Below are positions 11,801 through 25,296 of a stretch of DNA of 64,000 nt, piece after piece. Origin of the DNA: Rattus norvegicus (Eukaryota; Chordata; Mammalia; Rodentia; Muridae); assembly GCF_036323735.1 (NCBI RefSeq), contig NC_086031.1:49305225-49369224 (forward strand). The letters are read 5' to 3'. Position numbers and translations under genes: made by a program. Position 1 is the stretch's first letter. Each line of letters opens with the position of its first letter. The notes under the pieces are model-generated. The model worked only from the letters and a program-made list of their open reading frames with translations. It was not told the DNA's origin and did no database searches.

Positions 11801-14142
11801 TTGTTTTTACTTTTTAAAAAGTTACTTATTTAGTTTATGTACATTGTTGATTTGCCTGCATGCATGTCTGTGTGAGGGTGCTGGGTCTCCTGGAACAGGA
11901 GCTATAGACAGTTGGGAGCTACCATGAGGGTGCTAGGAATTGAACCCAGGTCCTCAGAAAGAGCAGCCAATGCGCTTAATCTCTGAGCCATCTCTCCAGC
12001 CCCTCTCTTGTTCTTTTTTTTTTTTTTAAGTTTTTTAAAAAGATGTATTTATTTACTATATATAAGTACACTGTAGTCATCTTCAGACACACCAGAAGAG
12101 GGCATCCGATCTCATTACAGATGGTTGTGAGCCACCATGTGGTTGCTGGGATTTGAACTCAGGACCTCTAGAAGAGCAGCCAATGCGCTTAATCTCTGAG
12201 CCATCTCTCCAGTCCCTCCCTTGTTCTTAAAACACTCACTTCTGCGGCACCAAGACACCATCCATGTCCACCTGGCTCTCCTTTTTTTCCCCCTAGTTAC
12301 TCCTTCCCGCCTGCAGAGGGACATGGTGCCCTCTGTAATGGCCGGCTGGCCACACATCCTCTGCAGTCTCCCCAGGTGCCTTCTGCCCCACAGCCACAGC
12401 TACCACCCTATGCTCAGCCTCTATCTGTGGCCTAGATCTCTATTTTGGGTTCTAGATCATTCAGTTGCCTCTTGGATACCTCAAGTGTCTCAAATTCAAC
12501 CCGTCTAAAAATAAATTAGTCATCGACACCCCAACTTCTTCCTGAACCTGCTTTTCCTCTACCTTCTGCACTTTGGCGCTAGAAATACCATCTAACCCAG
12601 AACCAAGGACACAACCCTGGAGGTTAGGCAGCCCTCTTGTCTCCCCTGGTTTCCAGGCTTGATGAGTGATAGAATCCTGCCTGTGACCCCTGTGATCTCT
12701 TAGCTCCTCTCTCTCTTACACATCCACCGCCTCCACCCATGTCATCAGACTCATGTCCTCCCGGCTCCCCGTCTCTCGACATTGCAACCTTTCCTGGCCT
12801 TGCCTGCCAGTCTTATTATAAGATGAAACCATGATCTTGCCCCTCCCTGCAGAAAAGCCTTCAGTTGCTCAACAGAGCTTCCATGATCAAATTTACCCTC
12901 CTTAGCATGGCTTAGGAGGTCCTTGGCGAGCCAGCGCCTGTCACGCTCAAGCCTCTAATACCCTTCTCCTTCACCTCTACCCTTTTCTGTAGTTGGAGTC
13001 CATTTGTTGGTTCTTCATAGCTGCCAAGCCTTCTCCTGCTCGAGCCCTCAGTGCCTTTGAAAGTTCTGTCACCTGAGTGGGACGCTAGGTCTCGAGAGAC
13101 CTTGCTTCATTGACATCCTCTTTAGAAAGATGTCATGGCCGAGTGGTGGTACTCACCTTTAACTTCAGCACTTGGTAGGCAGAGACAAAATGGATCTCTG
13201 AGTTCAAGGCTAGCCTGGTCTACAAAGTGAGTTTCAGGACAGCCAGGGCTACACAGAGAAAAAAAAATTAAAACTGAAAACAAACAAACAAAAAAACCAA
13301 CAACAAAAAACAACCAACCAACAAACCACACAAACCAGCAGAATTTTCCTGACCTCCAGTCTAGACCTGTATGCTCCGTTCCTGGGTTCACAGCAGCATC
13401 TGCGATGTCTGGCACTTTGCACCGCACCTAACACATCATTTTAGCATCTCCCTCTGTTCCTCCCCAAGCTCCTCCTCCTTCCTTTCCCTCCTCTTCTTCC
13501 TCTTCCTCCATTCCTACTTCCTCCTCTTTAATTTCAGAAGACTTATTATTGCGTGTGTATGATGTGTTTGTATATGTGAGTGTGGGTGGGTGAGTCATAT
13601 CACCTGTGTGGACGTCAGAGGACAATTTTGGGGTGTCTTTTCTCTTCTACCACGGATTGTGGTTGAATGGGGTAACCAGGCTCCAGGGCTAAACGTGTTT
13701 GCTTTGCAAGCCTGAGGAGGAAGAGGACAAGGAAAGGTTGTAAATGTCATTTTTTACTTTATTTTACTTATGATTAGGGTGGGGTTTTACTTGGTACAGC
13801 ACACTTGTGGAGGTCAAAGGAGAGTTTGCAGAAGTTGGTCCTCTCTTTCTACCATGTGGACTTAAGAATTGAACTCATGCCTAGCAAGCGCAAGGCCCTG
13901 GGTTCGGTCCCCAGCTCCGGAAAAAAAAAAAAAAAAAAAAAAAAGAATCGAACTCAGGTTGTCAGTCTTTTTTTTTTTTTTCCGGAGCTGGGGACCGAAC
14001 CCAGGGCCTTGCACTTGCTAGGCAAGCACTCTACCACTGAGCTAAATCCCCAACCCAGGTTGTCAGTCTTAGTACAGGCCCCTACCCACAGATTCATCTT
14101 GCTGGTCTCAAGTATTAGAAAATTGAGCTTAACTCTTCTGAG

Positions 14143-14185
<43 letters not shown>

Positions 14186-14976
14186 GCTTTTCGAGACTAG
14201 GTTTCTCTTCATTCCCCTATTGTCCTGGAACTCGCTCTGTAGACCAGGCTGGTCTTGAAATCAGAGACTTGCCTGCCTCTGCCTCCTGAGTGCTTGGATT
14301 ATAGACATGAGCCACCACCACCAGACTTTCTTCTGAGGCTCTGAAAATACGGTTTTGTGCAAATTGTCAAAGGAAGAGGCCTTTGGCAGTGGTGTGCCAC
14401 CGTATCCCAGTTTCTGTGAACAAAGAAATAAGCCCAAGCCTCATGTTCTTGGATAGGCAGATGTCTGGCAAGACATTCATACATCCCATTCTCTTCCTCG
14501 TCTTGTCTCTCTTTCTGAGCTCTGTAGGGATGTGAAATCACAGACGGACACTTGGACACTTCCTAGGAAACATGGTCAAATCCACCCAGGGCCCATGAAC
14601 CGCTCAGGGCCCCTGAAGATGGAGTGAGCCTCCCATCATTTAGGTTCCCCCTTAAGCCTCCAGGAGCTTTGCCTGTAGAGCCAGGACAAACAGCATAGCT
14701 TCCCTAGAGAACTTGCTACAAGCAGTGTCCCTCTGGACCCTCCCATTCCCCTGCAGAGAGTCAGGAAGGGAGCTACCGTTCTCACAGCACTCACAGGACC
14801 TCCTCTCTGGGAGCCTGGGGCCTAGATATGTAGATTTGGAACCTAGAAAGGTCTGGGTAACCTGCTGCTGCAGCTATGGAAACATGTCTACTGGACAGGG
14901 CAGAGCTAAGATTAGGTCCTTATACAATAGACAATCCTCTGTCTTTCTTAGTCAGACTTCCACAAGAGAATTAAAC

Positions 14977-15035
<59 letters not shown>

Positions 15036-18000
15036 AAATGACTATTTTCTCAGTTCCCCTGGTGTTTCTATAACAGAAGACCAGTCTGGGAAATTATTAC
15101 TTCTTTTACTTTTTTTTTTTCCCCCGGAGCTGGAGACCGAACCCAGGGCCTCGCGCTTGCTAGGCAAGCGCTCTACCGCTGAGCTAAATCCCCAACCCCG
15201 GCTTCTTTTTTTTAAATTGGATATTTTTATTTACATTTCAAATGTTATTCCCTTTTCTGGTTTCCGGTCCATAAGCCCTCCTATCCCATCCCCCTCCCCC
15301 TTCTTCTATAAGGGTGTTCCCCCTCCCCAACCACCCCCCTAGGAAGCCCATTTCAACTGTAACTCTCACAAAGATGTGGGACAGCTAGCCCTGTTCTCAA
15401 TCCATAAGAAGGAAATAGATTCATTATTTGTAATGGATGCTTTGAGGAATTAGTGGTTGGTATTTCCTGCTAGAGTTCCATCTGCCTCAGGCTGGCGTTA
15501 GGACATTTTGCTTCTACCAAGTTTTCTGAGAACGGGCCATTTCACCTATCCCAATGGGAGCGCATCTGCCACTGAGCGATGACACGCCCGTCCCCTGTCC
15601 CCTGTCACAGCTAGGCTTAACTCAATCTCAGAATCGCTGGAAGGATGTTGGCAGTGACCATAAAGTACTGGAGATGCAACTGTTTCTGTGGTCAAGGGGG
15701 TTAGGCTGAAGTCTTCAGACTGGCTTCCAGGTCTGACAGTTCTTGCTTTAAAGAGCGGTGTGAGCAGGCCTGGTAGCGCACGTCTCTTTTGTTCGTTTGC
15801 TTTTGTTCTTTTCATAACTGCATTTCACTCTGTAGCCCTGGGTGTCCTAGAGCTTGGAGATCCACCTGCCTCTGCCTCCTCGGTGTGGTGCTAAAGGTGT
15901 GTCATGCCTGTTAGGTGGCACAGTCTTTTTTTTTTTTTTTTTTTTTCCCGGAGCCGGGGACCGAACCCAGGGCCTTGCACTTGCTAGGCAAGTGCTCTAC
16001 CACTGAGCTAAATCCCCAACCCCTAAAGTGGCACAGTCTTTAATCCCAGTAGAGGCAGACTAATCTCTGTGAGTTAGAGGCCAGCCTGGTCTACTACTAA
16101 ATTCCAGTTTAGCTAAGGCAGCATAGTGAGACCCGGTCTCAACAAAACAAGAACGAAAAAGAGCAGCGTGCTACTTGTGGCTGGCTTTCTTTAAAATATA
16201 ACTTATAACAGGAAGCGCTGGTGCATGGCTTTAGACCCAGCACTCAGGGGGCAGAGGCAGGTGGATCTCTGACTTCGAGGCCAGCCTGGTCTACAGAGAT
16301 CATTTCAGGACAGCCAGGGCTCCACAGAGAACTCCTGTCTTGAAAAAGGAAGAAAAAAATTATATATAATTTATATATAATACATATATAATTTATAATG
16401 TATTATAGAAGTGTGACCTTCCCTGTCTTTCTGTCTTTTAAAAGTTAGCGTAATTATAATGTGTTTCTTTATGGCATTTTGGGGAGCAATTCATCCTTCT
16501 CCTTTGTCCTTACATATTTTTCTCCAGCATGGCTCTCCTGTGGAGAGGATGGCTCCAACTGCCCCCAGAGGGCTCTCCCTCTCTGGCCACTTTCCTGTCA
16601 CAGCCCCCATGCTCTCTTCCTCCCGATTACAGAGCTCCCTCCTCAGCAGAGGCCTCTCTCTGTGCTTTCCCGTTTGTGCCTGAGACCTTTCTGTGCACAT
16701 GTACGTTCCATTAAGTTTTCTCTCCTGCTCATCCCATTCGTCCTTTCTTCATTTCACTAAAACTTCTTCCTAAACACCACTTTCAGTGGGCGTCATCACA
16801 GCCCACTGTACGGCAGTATGGAACCACTTGCCTATATTTGGACATTTACATGGTTCTCAATAAATATACTTTCCAAGGCCCCAAACAGATCTCTAGAGCC
16901 TCAACACAAGCTCTTTCCCTTGGCCCCTGGCGCTTATCCCCAGAGCTGAGGCCAGCCGAACCAGATGATAAATAGACCCATTATCGCATTTGTCTCCCAG
17001 CTGAGTCTCTGATGAAACGAAAGTCCCCGAGGAGAGCAAAGACTCCCTGATGCTGGAAACGCAGGACTGATGGGCAGCTTACAGGGCAGACATCCCATAG
17101 TGTGGGGAAACATGAGGTCACAAATGTTATTTTTCAGGGGATCATGTTCCCAGTGTTGGCTCATCTGCCAAGCAGAGCGCTTTTCCTCTTTCTCAGCTCC
17201 CTGGGCTATGCCAGGGTGTATGCACCCTGAGAGAGCAGATGCACCAAGGTTCCCTCTGTTTTGGAAAGAAGACTTATTGCTACTTAAAAATAACCAGAGG
17301 CTAGGGTGTGTGGCACAGTTGGTATAGGGCTTCCCTCTGGTACGTGAAGCCCTGGGTTTGATCCCAAGTGCTGCAAAACAAAACAAAACAAACAAACAAA
17401 CAAATAAGGCAAAACAAAAGAAACCTACCAGCAGCAACACAAATGCAATAAAACCAGAATGCAGTCAAGACTCCAGCCTTGGGCAATATCAAGTAAGTCC
17501 AGAGAGAATATCAGGAAGGGGGAGTAACTGGTCCCTCCCTCTACTATGCCAGATGCACACAACACCAAGGGAAGCAGTAATTTCTCTTGGTGAAAACCAC
17601 AGAGAAGCACCACACATACGGAGTAGCTAGAATCTGGACATGCATCTGGACCTGCCAGATTCATTCAGCCACAGTGAGTCTAATACCTCCTGTCTGTGTC
17701 AACCTTTGTGGGTTCCACATGTGTCACATGTGAACCTCCTGTGTGCTTGGTATGGCTAGATGACCTTTAACCTACCTGACAGATGAGAAAACTGAGTCTT
17801 CCTGAGGCCACGCAGCTGGCACCCAAGAAAGGTCTCAATTCTTCCTTTTGTCTTTAACTTGAAACAAATCACGTATAATTTGAAAGAAAAACAAACAACA
17901 ATACTTTCCTATTATCTGTGTATGTGTGTGTGCATATGATGTGTGTGCATATGAAGTGTGTGCATATGATGTGTGTGCATATGAAGTGTGTGCATATGAT

Positions 18001-19653
18001 GATGTGTGCATATGATACGTGTGCATATGAAGTGTGTGCATATGATGTGTGCATATGATATGTGTGCATATGAAGTGTGTGCATATGATGTGTGCATATG
18101 ATATGTGTGCATATGAAGTGTGTGCATATGATGTGTGCATATGATATGTGTACATATGAAGTGTGTGCATATGATGTGTGTGCATATGAAGTGTGTGCAT
18201 ATGAAGTGTGTGCATATGATGTGTGCATATGAAGTGTGTGCATATGAAGTGTGTGCATATGAAGTGTGTGCATATGATGTGTGTGCATATGAAGTGTGTG
18301 CATATGAAGTGTGTGCATATGAAGTGTGTGCATATGATGTGTGTGCATATGAAGTGTGTGCATATGATGTGTGTGCATATGATGTGTGTGCAGAAGACAA
18401 TTTTGCAGAGTCGTTTCTTTCTGTCCACTTTTATGTGGGGGCTGATGCTCTAACCCAGGTCATTAGGGTTACCCGGCAAGCACCTTTACCCACTGAACCA
18501 TATTGCTGGTTCAAACTGTGTGTGACTTAATGGAAAACAAAAACCCAACCAACCTTGTTCCTCTGCTAGAACAGAGAGTGCATTTGTTCATTTGCATGTT
18601 TAAGGCTAAGGACTGTTGAGTCCTGGTGGCTGCCTGGCCCTGGGCAAACCCTGAAAACCCACTCTAAGATGGGCTCTGGTGGGAAGAATGGCTGCTGAGA
18701 AGCACGTTGGGCCTTTCTGTCCTGATTCCTTCTTCTGCTGGCCCAGCAGGGCCTGGTGTCCTGACTCCCTTTCCCACCCTTCTCCCTTACCACAGACTTT
18801 ATTTAACTCGTGAAACTTCTGTCCTCTCTTCAAAACTGTCTCATCTCTTTCTTAAAGCTTTTGTCCCCAAACTTTGCTCTGGAAGAGGCCATGATTTCCC
18901 GCTTGCCTCTACGGACACTGCAGCAACCATACAAGCCTAGAGGTTTTCTAGTTAATCAGAGACAAAAATAAACTTAAAGAAAAGAAAAGAAAAGAAATGG
19001 GTCCCAGGGGAAGTGACAGACATTCTAGGCTTAAATTGTCCCCTACAGCCACCATTGGCCACATACTCAGTGATGGTTTGCTGTACAAGGGAGAGGACTT
19101 GAGTTCAGGCCTCAGAGCCCACATAGAAGCCCAGGCACAGTGGCATGTGCTCACACTCCACGGGCTGAGGAGGCAGAGCCAGGTGACCCCTGGAGTTTGT
19201 TTGTGGCCAGAATTTGGCTTCCAGTTCCAGAGAGACAAGAGTTGATCATGGGGTGAGAGAGTGGCAGAAACAGGAAGCCGGGAGATCACATCTTTAACTG
19301 AAAGCAGGAAGCAGAGAGATGGACCTTGTTGCAGGGTCAGAGTTTAAGCTTTCAAAGGCCACTCCCAGCAATGAACTCCTCTAGCACGGTTACACTTCCT
19401 CACGACTGCATCAAATAGTGACGCCAACTGAGGACTAAATATTCAATGCCTGAGCCTACAGGAGACATGTCTCTTTCAAACCACCCCCCCCCACAAAGCA
19501 CAATTTTATTATACAGCTATATATGTATTATATGATAGATTAGTATACAATATGATATATTTGTATGTTGAAATGGTACCATTTGAATTGTTAAACTTAA
19601 TTTTATCTTTTATGGTTTTTTCTGTGATGTGACTACCAAAAACATTTTGAGTT

Positions 19654-19697
<44 letters not shown>

Positions 19698-22600
19698 TGT
19701 ATATATATATTATATATATATTATATATATTTCACATTATATTTCCTTCAGGATGTACAATATAAGATGGTTATTGTTTAAATATCCTTATAAGTCAGAG
19801 AAAATAGAAACATCGCTCTTCTGTAGTCTTAAGTGGAATTGGAAGACGGAGCGTGTCCTTTGCTTAAATAGCATTTATTAAGATGAAATTTCAAGCCGGG
19901 CACAGTGGTGCATGCTTTTTGTCCCAGCACTCAAGAGATCGAGGCAGGAGGATCTCTGTGAGTTTGAGGCCAGCCTGGTCTACAGAAGAAGTTCCAAGAC
20001 AGTCATGGCTACACAGAGAAGCCCTGTTTGAAACACCAAAATAAAACAAAACAAAACAAAACAGCAACAACAACAAAAACAGTGAAAAATAAGTTTAGTC
20101 CTGGGGCTGGAGAGATGGCTCAGTGGTTAGGAGCACTGACTGCTTTTCCAGAGGTCCTGAGATCAAATCCCAGCAACCACATGGTAGCTCACAACCATCT
20201 GTAATGAGATCTGGTGCCCTTTTCTAATGTGTTTGGGGACAGTGACAGTGTACTCACTTACATAAAATAAATAAAATCTAAAAAAAAAAAGTTTAGTCCT
20301 ATCGCTTGAGAGGCAGAAGCAGGTAGATCTCTGAGTTCAAAGCCAGCCTGGTCTACAGAGTGAGTTCCAAAACAGGCAGGAACCCCTGTCTTGAAAAGCC
20401 ATAACGAATGAATGAATGAATGAATGAATGAATGAATAAATACATAAATAAATAAATGTTTGAGCAATATAAGATAAGAAATGAATCCAGCATGGTGGCT
20501 TTGTGCCCGTAATCCCAGCACCTAGCATGCTGAGGCAGGAGCATCACCATTAGTTCGAGGACAGCATAGCTCCAAAACCTAAATAGGACGAAACAAAGGA
20601 GGGAAAGACACAAGAAGGCAGGAAGAGTGGGACCGAGGAACGGAAGGAAGGAAGAGTAAACAGAAAGGTTGTGGGTTTTTTTTTTTTTTTTTTTTTTTGG
20701 TTCTTTTTTTTTGGAGCTGGGGACCAAACCCAGGGCCTTGCGCTTCCTAGGCAAGCGCTCTACCACTGAGCTAAATCCCCAACCCCAAGGTTGTGGTTTT
20801 GTTTGCTGTAATTTTTCTATTATTTGTACACATATAAGGCCAAGATGCTTTCAGTTGTCTTTTCTTTCCATTGAGATACAACTCATATACTGTAAGACTT
20901 GCCCTTCTGCAGTATGTAGTTCAGGCCTGGGGCTGCAGCCCAGTGGTACAGCACCTGCCTCGTTCCTGTGAGGCCCTAGACTCATTCCCCAGTACTGCCC
21001 CAAAGGGGCGTGGCTCGATAGACTGGGTGTAACTATATTCAAAGTATTGTACAATCAACAATACTACCGAATTCCAAACTATTTTTTGATACCCTCCAAA
21101 CCCTTTAGCAAGATGACAAGATGACTCAACTCATAAAGGCACAGACTTCCAAGCCTCTTGACCTGAATTTGATCCCCGACTCTCACAAGTTGTCTTCTGA
21201 TCTCCGCGTGTGCACCATGACACATGTGCCTTGTGTCTACCACCAATCACTTATATTACTACTACTACTACTACTACTACTATTACTACTACTACTACTA
21301 TTATTACTACTACTACTGCTACTACCACCACCACCACCACCACCACCACCACCACCACCACCACTACTATTCTGGATCCTTCCTGTAAGTGCAATCATAC
21401 CATATGTAGTCCTTGGGTTCTGATTTCTTTAAACTATGTAACTTTGAGTTTCCATAATTTGCAATGGCACTTTGTTCTATTTTACGGCTGAATAGTTTTT
21501 CATTGTGTGGCTAACACACATTTCATTTGTATCCACTTTGAGGCTGTTGTGAATGATGCTGTTCTGGGCATCGGTAGGTAAGTTTTCTGGTGGATTCTTC
21601 TAGTTCTAGTTCTCTTGGGGTAAAACTACTGGTTCTGTGGTAGTTTTGTGTGTAGCTTTCTGAGCTCCACACTACTTTCCAATATGGCAGTACTTGTCTG
21701 CAGTATGTGAGCATTTCAGCTTCTCCGCCTCCTTACTGATGGTTATTATTGTCTGACACATCTAGTGGGTGTGATTAACACCCAGAGATCTGATTGTTGC
21801 TCCCCGGTTGTTACGCTTCTCTCTTGACTCTACTTCTAAACGGCTTCCACGAAAGAGGTTACCTCTGACTCTTTGGTCGAGTTCCTGCTTCCCCTGAGCA
21901 TTCACACCGTGTTGAGGCCACTTAGCACCGGAGAGCAGGCCCCTTAGCCTGTTCCTTCCCCCTCAATCTTGACTTCATAACATGCATGCCTCTGCCAAGG
22001 GCTGGAGGCTGGCACCCATTGGTTCATGTGGGTAGAACAGCAAAAGGAATTACTATTATTACCTGTTTAAGTGTGATATGGATTCTGCACGCTTTTTTTT
22101 TTAAGTTTTTTTTTTTTTTTTTTTGGAGCTGGGGACCGAACCCAGGGCCTTGCGTTTGCTTGGCAAGCGCTCTACCACTGAGCTAAATCCCCAACCCCCA
22201 CTCCTGTCCTTTTAATCCACCCCTCTCCCAATCAGGCTTTAGGCTGGCCACAGTATTTGCGGGACCCAATGTAAAATGAGACTTGTTCAGAATTAAGACT
22301 TTCAAGGGGAAGCAGGAAAGAGTTCAAGGTTGAGGTTGGCTTGGGCCAGGACAGAGAAGCAAATAGGGCAAAGAATGAAGACTTGCAAGGCAGTCAAAGG
22401 AGAGCATTAAAAGAAGGCAGTCCTTTCTGAGCCCATAGGAGAGCATTAAAAGAAGGCAGTCCTTTCTGAGCCCAAAGGAGAGCATTAAAAGAAGGCAGTC
22501 CTTTCTGAGCCCGGACCCTGTAGTGCTGCAGAGGCCAAGTGCTGGTCCCAATTAGGCCATTGTAGCGGCTTTGTTTAGAAAAGGCAGGAGGGTGGCTGGG

Positions 22601-23533
22601 TGGGAGCCAGGGCTCTGCTCAAACAGCTCCAGGCAGCAAGAGGACAGCATGTTCCTCCTGCCAACCCCCTCTCCCCAACCCCCCAGTACTCCAGAGGGAC
22701 CCAGCATGCTGAGACAAATAGCTTACTTTTAAGTAAATCTTTACAATGTTTCCAAGCTTGCTGAGCTTCCTATCTCCGCTGAATGATAAGGCAGAAAGTA
22801 GCAGGCAAGCTTTTTCGAGTGCAGAGCGCTGAAGTGGCTTGTTTGTCTCTCCAAAGAGATTTCCTGGTTTCTCCAAAAATGGGGCTTGCTACAAGCTTCC
22901 CAGTGTGAGTCACCAGACCAGTTGGCAAAACAATGGAGCTGCCCCTCCAAGGACATAGAAAGTCTGCCCCATAGACGGCAGGCCCAGGCTGTAGCCCTCA
23001 GGAATCTCAAAGGGAACCCAGAACAGCTGGCTTGAAAGGTTGCCAGCCCAGCCGTGCCTCACCTTGCACCTCTCACTAGCCCTAGAATGCAGGGGTTCTG
23101 TGGAAGGAGGAGGCCAGGGGGAGAGCTCTCTCTCCCACCTGCTCTCTTCTGGTGCCTCTGGCAGAACTGCTCCTCCAAGCCAGGTCACCGCCTCCATTCA
23201 ACACTCCCTGATTGGAAATCCTGACTCTTCAAGACTCAAGCAGTCAAGGGTCCCCAACCCCTTTAGTAGAATGAGCTGACAGATGACACGTTTTAGGAGT
23301 GTAGCCACCCAAGCTTGTACATCACTCCTGTTCTCTCGGAAGCTGCTTCTGATCCCATCACTTCCAGAGGCAAGGCAGGCACATCTGTGCGTGCATATCT
23401 GGTTTCTTGCCCATGTGGCCAACAAAGACCATTTTTCTCAGGATCCCCCAGCATCACCAGGAGATTACCTGGAAGGCGAAAGCAAGTTGAGGTTATGTTT
23501 ACATCAACTCCAATTCTTGGATTTTTGGGTTTG

Positions 23534-23590
<57 letters not shown>

Positions 23591-25252
23591 AGACAGGGGC
23601 ATCTATGTAGTCCAGGCTAGCCCAGATTTGTGATCCTCCTGCCTCTTAAGTACTGAGATTTAAGTACATACTATCACGCCTAGCAGGCTTTGGTTTTTAG
23701 ATTTATGTTTACTATTTTTTTTTTTTTTTGGTTCTTTTTTTTCCGGAGCTGGGGACCGAACCCAGGGCCTTGCACTTCCTAGGCAAGCGCTCTACCACTG
23801 AGCTAAATCCCCAACCCCTATGTTTACTATTTTTAATTATGTGTGTATGTGTGGGTCTGCCCACGTGAGCTCAGGTGCCTTTAAATGTAACTATCCCTGA
23901 ACTGGAATTACAGACAGGTGTGAACTAGCAGCCTAACGTGAGTTCTGGGAACTGAACTTTTAACCCACTGAGCCATCCCTCCAGCTCCTGAATTTTATTT
24001 TTGTTCTATGGATTAAGCGATTCAATGATAATTTTCTGTTTTAGTGAATAACTCTACTTTCTGTGGACAAGATTCCCCCATCATAAAAGCACTTCAGCTA
24101 TTAAACATCCGTTGGAAAAGAAACAGTGACATTGTTACCTTGTGTATATTCCAAAGTACTGCCCTGAATGACAAGTCTAGACTGACCCTCTCTCCTCCTC
24201 AGCCAGAGCTCACCAGGAAGAAAAGGGAAGAGCTTGGGAAAGGGTGGGGACAGCCCTGCAAAGGCCTAGCACCTCCAAGCTTCGGCCAGAGCAGAGCTGA
24301 GGAATTATGGGTGCAGGGAGGAAGAACCCCAGGCTGGGAGGAGGCTGGGTGTCTACATCTGACCCTGAAGGCAGCCAGGGAGCCATTGGCATGCTTAGGC
24401 AAAGATCTGAGAGGTGTGTGCCTCAGAAAGGCCTAGTGGCTGCAGGGCCCTGTTACTGGGAACATGGTTAACACTGGGGACAAGGCTGTTAGCCTAACCC
24501 TGTGAGGGGAAGGAGAGCCTGGACCAAGAGAAGTGTTATGGAATGTAGGACCTATATGGTGGAGACGAATAAAGAGCTCCTGTGTGAAATAGGATAGTTT
24601 GGGGTTGGGGATTTGGCTCAGTGGTAGAGTGCTTGCCTAGCAACCGCAAGGCCCTGGGTTCGGTCCCCAGCTCCGAAAAAAAGAAAAAAAAAAAAAAAAA
24701 GAAATAGGATAGTTTTCCAGCCTCCTACTTTGGGCCACTGGTTGGACAGAAGGGAAAAGTGAGTACAGAAGGACCCATGTGACCACCATGTCTCCTCTCC
24801 TTCTCCAGCAGAGCCAACACTGGGTGTATAGGGAACCCTACACCTACTGTGTGACGCACACAGTAGATAGGAGGCAAGAGTTGATGGGCCCACATTTTGA
24901 GGTACTTAGAGTACACAGACCAAGAAGGTTACTAAACCTTAAGTACAAGGTTCTGGATCTGTAGTGTTGTGTGGCCCAGAGACAGAGCTTTGAGAGGCAT
25001 TGAAACTGAATACGAGTGAACTGGGGCTGGAGAGATGGCTCAGGGATTAAGAGCACTTATTGCTTTTGCAGGGGACCTAGATTCTGTTCCCAGCACACTA
25101 TGGTGGTACACAACCATTTGTAACTACGTTCCAGGGGATTCAGAAGCCCTCTTCTGATCTCCCAGAGATGTTGTGCATCCATACATGCAGGTGAAACATT
25201 CATGAACAAAAAATGAAATTAATATTTTTTAAAAAATAAAGACATAAAATCA

Positions 25253-25296
<44 letters not shown>

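Larger units (their letters stand above)
13750..14110 (-). mobile_element. B3 SINE interrupted by two ID elements
   Basis: The B3 parts are 13750-13877, the short piece 13943-13969 and 14056-14110 (TTGTGGAGGTCAAAGGAGAG ... AATTGAACTCA ... GGTTGTCAGTCTTAGTAC). The host reads continuously once both ID copies and duplicated targets are removed. Confidence 0.7.

Noticed and set aside
17835..18530. Long open frames (up to 197 codons) with HMHTL or ICTHF repeats
   Set aside because: They are produced by a 15-bp tandem repeat whose period is a multiple of three; there is no start context, splice support or family.
22397..22513. CRISPR-like array
   Set aside because: Direct 39-bp tandem units without spacers in a vertebrate intron; a minisatellite.
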